Part shown: piece after piece, positions 50,590-59,937 of the stretch
How the letters are laid out: each line of letters begins with the position of its first letter
Numbering within the stretch: the first letter of the stretch is position 1
Source: Anaerococcus mediterraneensis
GTDB lineage: Bacteria; Bacillota; Clostridia; Tissierellales; Peptoniphilaceae
Length of the DNA stretch: 64,000 nucleotides
Direction: 5' to 3'
Assembly: GCF_900128415.1 (NCBI RefSeq)
Contig: NZ_LT635772.1
Span: forward strand, 992,001-1,056,000
Notes under the pieces: model-generated
The model's database searches: none
Seen by the model: the letters and a program-made list of their open reading frames with translations, nothing else
Told to the model about the DNA's origin: nothing
Program-made: the position numbers and the translations under genes

Positions 50590-51267
50590 ATGTTAAAAGT
50601 AGAAAATTTAAAAAGATATTATAAAACAAATGACGTGGAAGTAAGAGCTCTTGACGGAGTATCTTTCGATGTAGAAAAAGGAGAATTTATTTCCATAATT
50701 GGAGCAAGCGGATCTGGTAAATCAACCCTATTACATTTACTAGGGGGACTTGATTATCCTACAAGTGGAAAAGTTTTAATTGATGGTGCGGATATTTATG
50801 CTTTAAAAGATGATGAGAGAACCATTTTTAGGAGAAGAAATATTGGTTTTGTTTTTCAAGCGTATAACCTTTTGCCCATGCTAAATGTATATGAGAATAT
50901 AATTATTCCCTTTGGTCTTGATGGGGACAAGGTAGATGAAAAATATGTTGACTCTGTAATAGACATTCTTGAGATAAGCGATCAAAAAAATAAAATGCCC
51001 AACGAATTATCTGGTGGACAGCAACAAAGGGTTGCCATAGCAAGAGCCTTGGTTACTAAACCATCTTTAATTCTAGCCGATGAACCCACAGGAAATTTAG
51101 ACTCAAAATCATCTTCCCAAGTTGTTTATCTACTAAAAAAGATTAATAAAGAACTTGGAAATACTATTCTTATGATTACTCACGATGATGCGGTAGCTCA
51201 AGCTGCAGAAAGAACTTTAAGGATAGAAGATGGAAGGCTGGTGGAAAAAAATGAAAGTCAAAAATAA
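50590..51267 (+). CDS. ABC transporter ATP-binding protein (MacB/LolD-type exporter)
   Basis: I start it at ATG 50590 ([18 protein letters not shown]), 6-8 bases after AGAGGTGA; a GTG 9 bases upstream overlaps that site. The 225 aa protein has Walker [10 protein letters not shown], the [15 protein letters not shown] signature, and Walker [17 protein letters not shown], typical of the LolD/MacB branch that powers FtsX-like permeases. It overlaps the permease start by 17 bp. Together with the upstream two-component genes it forms a module of the type used against antimicrobial peptides. Confidence 0.93.
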   Translation: MLKVENLKRYYKTNDVEVRALDGVSFDVEKGEFISIIGASGSGKSTLLHLLGGLDYPTSGKVLIDGADIYALKDDERTIFRRRNIGFVFQAYNLLPMLNVYENIIIPFGLDGDKVDEKYVDSVIDILEISDQKNKMPNELSGGQQQRVAIARALVTKPSLILADEPTGNLDSKSSSQVVYLLKKINKELGNTILMITHDDAVAQAAERTLRIEDGRLVEKNESQK

Positions 51268-53731
51268 AGCCTATATAAGGCATCTTGCAAAAAATATTTT
51301 AAATGCGAATAAAAGTAGGAGAAGCATTCTCTTATTAGCAATTGCCTTAACTTCTATACTATTTACGAGCCTATTTTCAGTAGCCTTAGGGTTAGGAAAA
51401 AGCATGGAAACCCAAACAATGAAAACTATTGGCACAATCAGCCATGGCTCTTTTAAAGAACTATCTGATAAAGACATAAATATTTTATCCAAGGATAAAG
51501 ACATAAAGGAATTTTCAATAAGAGAGAAGGTTGGTATTCTTGATGATGAGAAAATAAGTGCTGAGCTATCCTATATGGACAAAAATGGATTTGAATGGTC
51601 TCTCATAGAAAAAGTTAAAGGGAAATTTCCTGAAAAAGAAAACGACGTATTTATAGATTTAGCAACTGCAAAAAAATTAGGTTATAAGGGTGAAATTGGA
51701 GAAGAGATAGAAATTCCCTACAATATTGAAAAACCTTACACGGGAGAGATTATTGAAAAGAAAAGTGATAAATTTATTATTTCGGGGACTTTCCAAAATC
51801 CTATTGACTCAAATGTTGGTGTAGGACAAATCTATTTATCAAAAGCTTATGTAGATAAATTATCTCTTCCAGAAAATAATAATGATTTGGAAGTAATGCT
51901 AAAGAATTCCTTTATGATAAGGAATAAACTTTTAAAAATTGCAGAGAGAAATGGTTATAAAGTGGTAGATGATCCTGGAAATCTATCCGACAAAGAAATA
52001 AGAATTGGTGTTAACTTTGCCTATCTTTTATCTGGTGATAGTAGTTTTGATTTTAATACATTTATACCTTTCTTAGCTTTTTTGATTTTAGTAATAGTCG
52101 CGGGATATTTGATAATAAATAATATTTTCAAAATATCAGTAAATGAAGATATTAAACTTCTGGGACTTTTAAAAACAATTGGAATGACAAAGCCACAAAT
52201 AAAAAAACTTGTTCATCTACAGTCTATAGCAGCATCCCTCCCATCAATAATAGTTGGAGATATTCTAGGAATTTCTATTGGAAAAATTATTTTAAATAAA
52301 ATATTTGCAAATAATGATATGCTAACAGATGTAAAATTATCAATCATGGTAATAATCTTAATTATCTTATTTTCGACAGTCTTCACTTTGCTTACAGTAT
52401 TTCTATCAGTTATGAAACCTGCTAGGTATGCAGCAAAAGTTTCTCCAATAGATGCCAGCAGATACAATGAAACCACGATAAAAAAGAAATATAAAAGTGA
52501 AAATATTTCTCTAGGCAAGCTTGCTAGAAGACAAGTCTTTTCCAATAAATTTAGATTTATTTCAATTATTCTGTCTATGAGTCTATCTGCTGTTATTTTA
52601 AATAGTGTACTAACTTATACAGGCAATATTGATTTAGAAAAAGGAATTTCTGATGTAATTGCAACAGATTATAATATAGCAAGCCCAAAATATTTTAGAT
52701 ATATGTATTTAGGCAGTGAAGATGGAATTGACAAAAAGTTTATTGATGAAATAGAAAATCAAAAGGGATTTAAAGCTGGGGGAGCATTATACTATTATGG
52801 TTATGAGTACGATTATTCAGATATAAAAATAGAAGACAATAAAGTTGCTCCAATATTATTGGGAATAGATGATTATCTAATAAATAAACAAAAATTCATA
52901 GATGGAGAGTTTGATAAAGACAAATGGCAAACAGGAAATTATATTATCATAGGAGAATATGGAGATAAAAAATCTGCATTTAAAGCTGGTGATAAAATAA
53001 AAATCAATGTAAAAAATAAAATCAAAGAAGTCCAAGTGATGGGAAAGGTTGAATATAACTTTTCAAATGGTCTTAGATATTTCCCTGTAATTAAGGAAGA
53101 TGTAAATGACGAATCTAGTCCTACTTTAGGCTTGGAATACATTTATATGAAGCCGAATGTGTATAAAGAGCTCACAGGAGATAAGAGTATAATGTCCTAT
53201 GGATTTGATGTAGAAGATAGCGAAAAGAAAAATTTTGATAAGTTATTAAAATCTTTTGAAAATGAGCCAGGATTTTCCTACGATTCAAGGGATATTCAGA
53301 TTAAATCTACAATGGAATTCAAAAGCCTAATAGAATTTGCTGGATATAGTTTGTCTATAGTATTGTTCTTAATATCGGTGCTTAACTTTATTAACGTTAT
53401 TGCTACTGAAATATTAAGAAACATGGTGAACTTATCAATCCTTGAAGCGATTGGAATGACTAAGAAAAATATTAAAAAATATTTGGTGAAAAAGAATTTG
53501 ATCTATTCTTTATGTGGCTTAATATTTTCTTTCATCATTATGCTTCTTGTAGACAAATATATCTTGATGGATTTTATGGAACAGACTAATTGGACTTCCT
53601 ATAAATTTGTAATCATGCCACTTATTCTTGTAAACATTGTAAATATAATCATTGGGATAATATTTACAGGTAGGTTTTATGAAAAGCATAGCCAAAATAG
53701 CCTTGTGGATAGAATAAGAAGTATAGAGTAA
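51251..53731 (+). CDS. FtsX-like ABC permease, double domain
   Basis: 826 aa from [14 protein letters not shown]; the longer frame starts 21 bases earlier but lacks a better ribosome site. An N-terminal membrane helix (about 22-45) is followed by an outside domain (about 50-265), then three helices (about 275-390). A second outside domain (about 460-690) is followed by three C-terminal helices. That is two FtsX units of 1+3 helices in one chain, so a single protein can form the whole membrane part. This differs from the 10-helix BceB layout. Substrate: likely a peptide or lipid-like compound, unproven. Confidence 0.88.
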   Translation: MKVKNKAYIRHLAKNILNANKSRRSILLLAIALTSILFTSLFSVALGLGKSMETQTMKTIGTISHGSFKELSDKDINILSKDKDIKEFSIREKVGILDDEKISAELSYMDKNGFEWSLIEKVKGKFPEKENDVFIDLATAKKLGYKGEIGEEIEIPYNIEKPYTGEIIEKKSDKFIISGTFQNPIDSNVGVGQIYLSKAYVDKLSLPENNNDLEVMLKNSFMIRNKLLKIAERNGYKVVDDPGNLSDKEIRIGVNFAYLLSGDSSFDFNTFIPFLAFLILVIVAGYLIINNIFKISVNEDIKLLGLLKTIGMTKPQIKKLVHLQSIAASLPSIIVGDILGISIGKIILNKIFANNDMLTDVKLSIMVIILIILFSTVFTLLTVFLSVMKPARYAAKVSPIDASRYNETTIKKKYKSENISLGKLARRQVFSNKFRFISIILSMSLSAVILNSVLTYTGNIDLEKGISDVIATDYNIASPKYFRYMYLGSEDGIDKKFIDEIENQKGFKAGGALYYYGYEYDYSDIKIEDNKVAPILLGIDDYLINKQKFIDGEFDKDKWQTGNYIIIGEYGDKKSAFKAGDKIKINVKNKIKEVQVMGKVEYNFSNGLRYFPVIKEDVNDESSPTLGLEYIYMKPNVYKELTGDKSIMSYGFDVEDSEKKNFDKLLKSFENEPGFSYDSRDIQIKSTMEFKSLIEFAGYSLSIVLFLISVLNFINVIATEILRNMVNLSILEAIGMTKKNIKKYLVKKNLIYSLCGLIFSFIIMLLVDKYILMDFMEQTNWTSYKFVIMPLILVNIVNIIIGIIFTGRFYEKHSQNSLVDRIRSIE

Positions 53732-53847
53732 AAAATCATCTAAAAATATAAAGATTTAATTGAGTTTCGAGTAAAAATTTATAGTATAATGTAATTTTTA
53801 AAATAAATGTGTTTATTTAACATATGAATATCTAATTTTAATAAAGT

Positions 53848-53884
53848 AAAATCCCTTTTTAAGTTTTTTAAAAAGGGATTTTTA
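53848..53884. terminator. bidirectional terminator, ABC permease / purC
   Basis: AAATCCCTTTTTAA and TTAAAAAGGGATTT form a 14 bp stem; A's and T's flank it on either side. The permease and purC converge here. Confidence 0.85.
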
Positions 53885-53887
53885 TAA

Positions 53888-54568
53888 TTAGCCTAAAACC
53901 ATTTCTGTAAGTCTAAGTGGCTCGATGTATTCATTGTCCTTATATACTCTCATATTTCCGCCAGAGATTTCATCTATTAGGATGACTTTGTCATTTTCAT
54001 CTAGGCCGAATTCTAGTTTTATATCATAAAGGTCAAGATTTTTTTCTTTTAGAATGTCACGGATTAGGCCGCAAATTTCTCTTGTAAGTCTTTTTAGTTC
54101 TTCGTATTGGTCAGCTGTCGCAATATTTAGGGCTTCTAGGCAGTCTTTAGAAATTGTAGGATCGCCTGCAGCGTCATCTTTTATTGTTATTTCAAAAAAT
54201 CCATCAAGTGGAGCGCCTTCTTCTATGTATTTTCCGTATCTTTTGTAAAAAGATCCTACTGCCCTGTACCTGCAGATAAATTCAAGGCCATGGCCAAATA
54301 CTCTTGCTTTTTTGACCTCCATTGTGTTTTCATCAATGTTTGCACCTACATAATGGGTTGGGATATTTTTCTCATTTAGTTTATTAAAGAAAAATTCTGT
54401 CATCCTAAGGCCTGCATTGCCTGCACCTTCTATTGATAGGCCAACTTGGTTTTCACCTGGGTCAAAAACGCCGTCCTTGCCTGTAACGTCGTCTTTAAAT
54501 TTCATCAAGATGTTGCCATTATCGAGGCTGTAGATGTTCTTTGTCTTGCCTTTGTAAATTAAATCCAT
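53888..54568 (-). CDS. purC: SAICAR synthase
   Basis: Joins aspartate to CAIR in purine synthesis, using ATP. I start it at MDLIYKGKTKNIYSL (54568), where AAGGAG is 7 bases away. The 226 aa product has the YKGKTKNIY ATP-binding strand, GKDGVFDPGENQVG, EFICRYRAVGSFYKRYG and LEFGLDENDKVILIDEISGGNMR (two parts). It is transcribed away from the rest of the pur genes; a palindrome overlaps its predicted -10. Confidence 0.95.
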   Translation of the reverse strand: MDLIYKGKTKNIYSLDNGNILMKFKDDVTGKDGVFDPGENQVGLSIEGAGNAGLRMTEFFFNKLNEKNIPTHYVGANIDENTMEVKKARVFGHGLEFICRYRAVGSFYKRYGKYIEEGAPLDGFFEITIKDDAAGDPTISKDCLEALNIATADQYEELKRLTREICGLIRDILKEKNLDLYDIKLEFGLDENDKVILIDEISGGNMRVYKDNEYIEPLRLTEMVLG

Positions 54569-54620
54569 TATTTTCTCCTTATTCTTTTGCAATAATGATA
54601 TAAATTTATGACATTCTTAC

Positions 54621-54654
54621 AAGTAAATTTTATTTACTTAGGAAAATTTGTCAA
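54621..54654 (-). promoter_or_regulatory. purC promoter overlapped by palindromic operator
   Basis: On the minus strand: TTGACA (54654-54649), 16 bp, TAAAAT (54632-54627). The perfect palindrome AAGTAAAT-TTT-ATTTACTT (54621-54639) covers the -10 and the transcription start, a classic repressor position. It is not a Bacillus PurBox. Confidence 0.55.
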
Positions 54655-54688
54655 GGATAGATGGAAATTTTTTATTTAACTTTTACCA

Positions 54689-54716
54689 TTGAAAAAAATA
54701 ATAAAATAGATATACT
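54689..54716 (+). promoter_or_regulatory. promoter of the purE operon
   Basis: TTGAAA (54689-54694), 16 bp, TATACT (54711-54716), followed by AAGGAG before the purE ATG. Confidence 0.6.
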
Positions 54717-54746
54717 AATTTTGTAGAGGAAAATTAAGGAGTTAAA

Positions 54747-55226
54747 ATGTCAAAAATAGCTGTCATAATGGGTTCAAAATCTGACTACAAGACTATGAAA
54801 GAGTGCTGTGCTGTACTTGATAAGTTTGGCATAGACTACGATAAGAGGGTTGTAAGTGCGCATAGGACACCAGAATTAATGGTTGACTTTGCGAAAAATG
54901 CCAGGAAAAACGGCTACAGCCTTATTATTGCTGCGGCTGGTGGTGCTGCACATTTGCCAGGTATGGTTGCTGCATCAACTACTTTACCTGTAATTGGTGT
55001 CCCAATTAAATCATCCACCCTAAACGGCGTTGACTCGCTTCTTTCTATTGTGCAAATGCCATATGGTGTGCCTGTTGCAACCATGGCCATAGGAGAGGCT
55101 GGTGCAAAAAACGCTGCTATTACTGCCCTTTCGATTCTTGCTATTAATGACGAAAAATTAGCAGAAAAGTATAGGGATTTTAAAATTGAATTAGAAAATA
55201 TAGTAAAGGAAGATATGAAAATATGA
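54747..55226 (+). CDS. purE: N5-CAIR mutase, class I PurE
   Basis: Converts N5-CAIR to CAIR. It is 159 aa with [42 protein letters not shown] and [29 protein letters not shown] (two parts), all conserved in class I PurE. The paired purK gene supplies N5-CAIR, which confirms the class I route. It overlaps purK by 4 bp and begins the purE-K-L-F-M-N-H operon. Confidence 0.97.
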   Translation: MSKIAVIMGSKSDYKTMKECCAVLDKFGIDYDKRVVSAHRTPELMVDFAKNARKNGYSLIIAAAGGAAHLPGMVAASTTLPVIGVPIKSSTLNGVDSLLSIVQMPYGVPVATMAIGEAGAKNAAITALSILAINDEKLAEKYRDFKIELENIVKEDMKI

Positions 55227-56263
55227 TCAAGACTATATTACCCAAAAGCACTATCGGTATAATCGGTGGCGGCCAACTTGGACGAATTCTCGCTATGAGC
55301 GCAAAGGAAATGGGCTACAAGGTAGCAATTCTAGATCCAGGTGAAGACGCCTGCGCAAGAAAATTTGCAGATTATTTTATCCATAGTGCTTTTAATGTAT
55401 ATGAAAATATCGAAAAACTTTGCAAAATGAGTGATGTTGTAACTTTCGAGTTTGAAAATATAGATATAGAGTCCTATAAAAAACTTGAAAATAAGTATAA
55501 TTTCGTCCAATCTTCAAGGCTTTTGGAAATTAGCCAGCACAGGCTAAAGGAGAAGGAATACGCCAAATCACTCGGAATTCCAACAGTAAAATACTTTGAT
55601 GCTAATAAGGACGATTATGATATTAATGGCAAGTTCGTCATGAAGACCACCAGGTTTGGCTATGACGGCAAGGGTCAAAAAATTATTTCTTCAAATGATG
55701 AAGTTGAAAAAGATACTATTCTTGAAGAATTAATCGAGCTTGATAAGGAAATTTCAGTAGTTGCTGTTAAGGATATAGAGGGAATCGAAATTGTAGCTGT
55801 GGTGGAAAATGAACACAGAAACAATATTCTCTATAGGTCAAATATTCCTGCAAGGATCACCAAGGACCAAGAAGAAAAGGCCATTGATTATACAAAAAGG
55901 ATTCTCGCCGACAATGACTATTACGGAGTTCTTACAGTTGAGTATTTCATATCAAATGGAGAGGTAATCTTCAATGAGATTGCCCCTAGAGTCCATAATT
56001 CTGGCCATATTACCCAAGAATCTGCGACAAAATCCCAATTTAGGGCCCACATAGAAGGTATTTGCGGTCTTAAGGTGGGAAAAATCGAAAATAGGGAAGC
56101 AACACTTTATAATATACTAGGCCAAAACGAAGAATATTTTATCAATATAATCACCAAGAAACAAGGCTACCTTCACTTATACGAAAAGGAAGCTCGCCAC
56201 AATAGGAAAATCGGACACATGAACTTTTTAGGAAGCGTATATTTGGAGGATGATTTTGAATAA
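55223..56263 (+). CDS. purK: N5-CAIR synthetase
   Basis: ATP-grasp enzyme forming N5-CAIR from AIR, bicarbonate and ATP. It is 346 aa: [20 protein letters not shown] at the N-terminus, [24 protein letters not shown] (ATP-grasp loop) and [22 protein letters not shown] (two parts). The start is in a 4 bp overlap with purE. Its last bases overlap the purL start. Intact. Confidence 0.96.
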   Translation: MIKTILPKSTIGIIGGGQLGRILAMSAKEMGYKVAILDPGEDACARKFADYFIHSAFNVYENIEKLCKMSDVVTFEFENIDIESYKKLENKYNFVQSSRLLEISQHRLKEKEYAKSLGIPTVKYFDANKDDYDINGKFVMKTTRFGYDGKGQKIISSNDEVEKDTILEELIELDKEISVVAVKDIEGIEIVAVVENEHRNNILYRSNIPARITKDQEEKAIDYTKRILADNDYYGVLTVEYFISNGEVIFNEIAPRVHNSGHITQESATKSQFRAHIEGICGLKVGKIENREATLYNILGQNEEYFINIITKKQGYLHLYEKEARHNRKIGHMNFLGSVYLEDDFE

Positions 56264-59200
56264 GAGGATTTTTGTAAAAAAAAGACCAGGTTATAACAAA
56301 GATTCAGAAAATCTAAGAGATTTACTCAATAGAGATTTTGATTTAGACCTAAAAAATATTGATACATATGTAATTTATGACATTTATGACATAAGTGAGG
56401 ACCTATACCAAAATGCCAAAGAGAGAGTATTTTCAGAAATTATGACAGATGAGGTTTTTGAAGAACTTGATTTATCTGGCAAAACATACATAGCATACGA
56501 AACCCTCCCAGCCCAATACGACCAAAGGTCAGATTCAGCCATGCAGGCCTTAAGATTAATTGACGATAAGGCAGATGTTTTGGTAAGGGCAGGAAAACTT
56601 GCTGTATTAGACGGGGAAGTTTCAGAGGAAAAACTAGGAGAAATTAAAAAATACCTAATAAACCCAATCGAGTCAAGCGAAAAAGACCTTTCTAAAATGG
56701 ATTTTGCTATTGATTCTAAAATGAAGCCTTTAAAGGATTTGACAGGTTTCAGGGATTATGGAAAAGATCAATTAGAAGGCCTTATCAAGGACCTTTCTCT
56801 TGCCCTAGATTTAGAAGATTTGGAATTTATCCAAGATCATTACAAAAAAGAGGAGAGAGATCCAAGTGAAACTGAAATCTACGTTCTAGATGTATTTTGG
56901 TCTGACCACTGCAGGCACACAACCTTTGAGACTAGCCTTGATGATATAAAAATAAATTCAAAACTTTTTCAAGAAGAAATGCAAGATGCCTTTGATTATT
57001 ATTTGAAATTGAGGGAAGAACTTGGAATTACCAAGCCTATTAGACTTATGGATATGGCGTCAATTTTTGGCAAATACCACACCAAGGTTTTGGGTGATAC
57101 CAATATAGAAGTATCTGAAGAAATCAACGCTTGTTCTTTCTTCACAGAGATAGAAAATAAGGGCAAAAAAGAAAAGTGTCTCATCCAATTTAAAAACGAA
57201 ACTCACAACCACCCTTCAGAAATTGAGCCATTTGGCGGCGCGTCAACCTGTATAGGAGGCGCCATTAGAGACCCACTTTCTGGTAGGTCCTATGTTTATC
57301 AGGCCATGAGGGTCTCTGGTGCGGGAAATATCTTAGAAAAAAGAGAAGAAACTCTAGCCAACAAGCTCCCACAGGTAGAAATTTCTAAGGGAAAGGCTTT
57401 AGGAAACTCATCTTATGGAAACCAAATTGGGCTTGCAACTACTTTTGTAAGAGAAATTTATGACCCTTCCTATGTAGCAAAAACCATGGAAGTTGGGGCG
57501 GTTGTAGGAGCTGTTAAAGACGGAGATTACAAGAGGGAAGAGCTCATCCCTGGTGATATAGTTGTCATGATTGGTGGAAGAACCGGCAGAGACGGCATCC
57601 AAGGAGCGTCAGGATCCTCTGTAGTTCATGATGACTCATCTTTAACCACAGCATCAAGTCAAGTCCAAAAGGGTAACCCAGTAGAAGAGAGAAAAATCCA
57701 AAGACTTTTTAGAAAACCAGAAGTTACAAGACTTATCAAAAAATGCAACGATTTTGGTGCGGGTGGCGTATCCGTAGCCATAGGTGAGCTTTCAGAAGGT
57801 ATTGAAATTTTCCTTGATAGGGTCAAAACCAAGTATAAGGGTCTTAATCCAACAGAAATAGCCATTTCAGAATCTCAGGAAAGAATGGCAGTAGGTATAG
57901 ATAAAAAAGACTACGAGACCTTTGTAAAAGAGTGTGAGAAAGAAAACTTAGAATACGTTCACGTTGCAAACATAACCGACAGAAATCGCCTAGAAATGTA
58001 CTACGGAGACGAAAAAATCGTAGATTTTAGCGCAGAATTTTTGGCGACAGCAGGTGTCAGAAAACACGCCAAGGCAGACCTGGTTGACAATGTAAGGGAA
58101 AACCCATTTGTCACCAAGGAAGTCACAAAGGAAGCAATTCTTGATGAGCTAAAAGATTTAAATATTACAAACCAAAAGGGAATGGTTTCAATGTTTGACT
58201 CAACCGTTGGTGCGGGGACTGTGATGATGCCATTTGCAGGTAAGGAAAGGATAACCCCTGTCCAAGCCTCTGTTGCAGCCATTCCTACACTTTATTCCAC
58301 ACCAGATACTGCAACCATATTGGCCTATGGTTTTGTACCAAAAATTTCAAAATATTCACCATTTTTATCAAGTATTTACGCAGTTTTAGAATCTGTGGCA
58401 AAGGTATATGCGGTTGGTGGAAATAGGGACTCCCTATATCTCTCCTTCCAAGAATATTTTGAAAAACTCCTAGATGACCCTAAAAAATGGGGCAAGGTAA
58501 GCCAGGCTATGCTAGGATCAATTATTGCTCAAAGAGAAATCGGCAGACCTGCCATAGGAGGCAAGGACTCCATGTCAGGATCCTTTAATGACATAAATGT
58601 TGTAGAAACTTTGATTTCCTTTGCTTGTACACCAGTAAAAATTGAAGACGTAATTACACCAGACCTTAAAAAGATAGGAAATAAATTATATATACTAGAA
58701 ATAGAAAAAGATGAAAAGGGATATCCAAACCTTGCCAAGGCCATGGCTGACTTTGAGAAATTAAATTCTTATATCAAGGACAAGAAAGTTATTTCTGCCT
58801 ATGTCCAAGATTTTGGATCAGTTACTTCTTCCCTAATCAAGATGGCCCTTGGAAATAAATTAGGATTTACAATCGACTATGACAAGGCCCTTGATTTTAA
58901 CCCTTGCTCAATCGTAATTGAAGCAAGTTGTGATTTAGATTTTAAGGAAATCGGTAAGGTTAGCGAAGAAATTTCTATTAATGGAATTAAAATCAACCTT
59001 AATGAAGCAGAAGCTGCCTATATGTCAACCCTTGAAGAAATCTACCCAACCTACTATAACAAAAACGAGGGCAAGGTAGAAAACCTAGTAGCAGAAAAAA
59101 CTGAAAATGTCTATTATAAAGAAAAAATAGACCAAGTTAAGGTAGTAATTCCAGTATTTCCTGGCACAAACTCAGAATATGACACACAAAAGGCCTTTGA

Positions 59201-59918
59201 AGAGGCTGGTGCAGTAGTTAGTCAAGTTGTCTTTACAAATACAAAAGAAGACGACATTGAAAAATCAATCGATGCATTTGTTAAGGAAATTAAATCTTCC
59301 CACATTATAGCCTTTCCTGGTGGATTTTCAGCAGGAGATGAGCCAGATGGGTCAGCGAAATTTATAGTAAATATCCTAAAAAATGACAAGGTAAAAGAAA
59401 CAATCCATGCCCACTTAGCTGACAAAAAGCTAATCCTAGGTATTTGTAACGGATTCCAAGCCCTTATAAAATCAGGACTCTTACCTTATGGAAAGATAAA
59501 AGACCTTAACGAAGATGACCTAAGCCTATTTAGGAATGTTGGTTTTAGGCATATATCAGATACAGCAATCACAAGAGTGGCTTCTACAAAATCTCCATGG
59601 ACCCAAGGTTTTGAAATTGGTGACCTCCATGAACTTGTATTTAGTCACGGAGAAGGAAGACTCGTTGGCAACAATATCGAAAAATTCAAGCACCTTGCAG
59701 CCTTCCAATATGTAGACGCCGATGGGGATGCGACCCTAAACGGCAAATACAATCCAAATGGATCAGCCCTAGCCATTGAGGGAATGGTGAGTGAAGATGG
59801 TCTAATCTTAGGCAAGATGGGCCATTCAGAAAGGTCCTACAAGACCCTTTACAAAACCAATACTATAAAGGATAGGCAAGACATATTTAAAAATGGTGTG
59901 AAATATTTCACCAGATAG
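56256..59918 (+). CDS. purL: phosphoribosylformylglycinamidine synthase, single-chain
   Basis: Large PurL (about 1220 aa) carrying both FGAM synthetase and glutaminase domains, as in many Clostridia and E. coli. I choose TTG 56256 ([14 protein letters not shown]), 6 bases after GGAGG; the ATG at 56250 touches that site. Visible are DVFWSDHCRHTTFET, FKNETHNHPSEIEPFGGA, FGAGGVSVAIGEL, and near the end the class I glutaminase with nucleophile in LGICNGFQALI and the HGEGR region. It ends 19 bp before purF. Confidence 0.95.
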   Translation: MNKRIFVKKRPGYNKDSENLRDLLNRDFDLDLKNIDTYVIYDIYDISEDLYQNAKERVFSEIMTDEVFEELDLSGKTYIAYETLPAQYDQRSDSAMQALRLIDDKADVLVRAGKLAVLDGEVSEEKLGEIKKYLINPIESSEKDLSKMDFAIDSKMKPLKDLTGFRDYGKDQLEGLIKDLSLALDLEDLEFIQDHYKKEERDPSETEIYVLDVFWSDHCRHTTFETSLDDIKINSKLFQEEMQDAFDYYLKLREELGITKPIRLMDMASIFGKYHTKVLGDTNIEVSEEINACSFFTEIENKGKKEKCLIQFKNETHNHPSEIEPFGGASTCIGGAIRDPLSGRSYVYQAMRVSGAGNILEKREETLANKLPQVEISKGKALGNSSYGNQIGLATTFVREIYDPSYVAKTMEVGAVVGAVKDGDYKREELIPGDIVVMIGGRTGRDGIQGASGSSVVHDDSSLTTASSQVQKGNPVEERKIQRLFRKPEVTRLIKKCNDFGAGGVSVAIGELSEGIEIFLDRVKTKYKGLNPTEIAISESQERMAVGIDKKDYETFVKECEKENLEYVHVANITDRNRLEMYYGDEKIVDFSAEFLATAGVRKHAKADLVDNVRENPFVTKEVTKEAILDELKDLNITNQKGMVSMFDSTVGAGTVMMPFAGKERITPVQASVAAIPTLYSTPDTATILAYGFVPKISKYSPFLSSIYAVLESVAKVYAVGGNRDSLYLSFQEYFEKLLDDPKKWGKVSQAMLGSIIAQREIGRPAIGGKDSMSGSFNDINVVETLISFACTPVKIEDVITPDLKKIGNKLYILEIEKDEKGYPNLAKAMADFEKLNSYIKDKKVISAYVQDFGSVTSSLIKMALGNKLGFTIDYDKALDFNPCSIVIEASCDLDFKEIGKVSEEISINGIKINLNEAEAAYMSTLEEIYPTYYNKNEGKVENLVAEKTENVYYKEKIDQVKVVIPVFPGTNSEYDTQKAFEEAGAVVSQVVFTNTKEDDIEKSIDAFVKEIKSSHIIAFPGGFSAGDEPDGSAKFIVNILKNDKVKETIHAHLADKKLILGICNGFQALIKSGLLPYGKIKDLNEDDLSLFRNVGFRHISDTAITRVASTKSPWTQGFEIGDLHELVFSHGEGRLVGNNIEKFKHLAAFQYVDADGDATLNGKYNPNGSALAIEGMVSEDGLILGKMGHSERSYKTLYKTNTIKDRQDIFKNGVKYFTR

Positions 59919-59937
59919 ATTTTTTTAAGGAGTAAGG

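Noticed and set aside
53732..53847. Possible small gene or RNA between the ABC permease and the shared terminator
   Set aside because: It is AT-rich, without ribosome site or stable structure other than the terminator itself.
56250..56258. ATG at 56250 as the purL start
   Set aside because: It touches the GGAGG site with no spacer; TTG at 56256 has proper spacing and gives the family's usual N-terminus.
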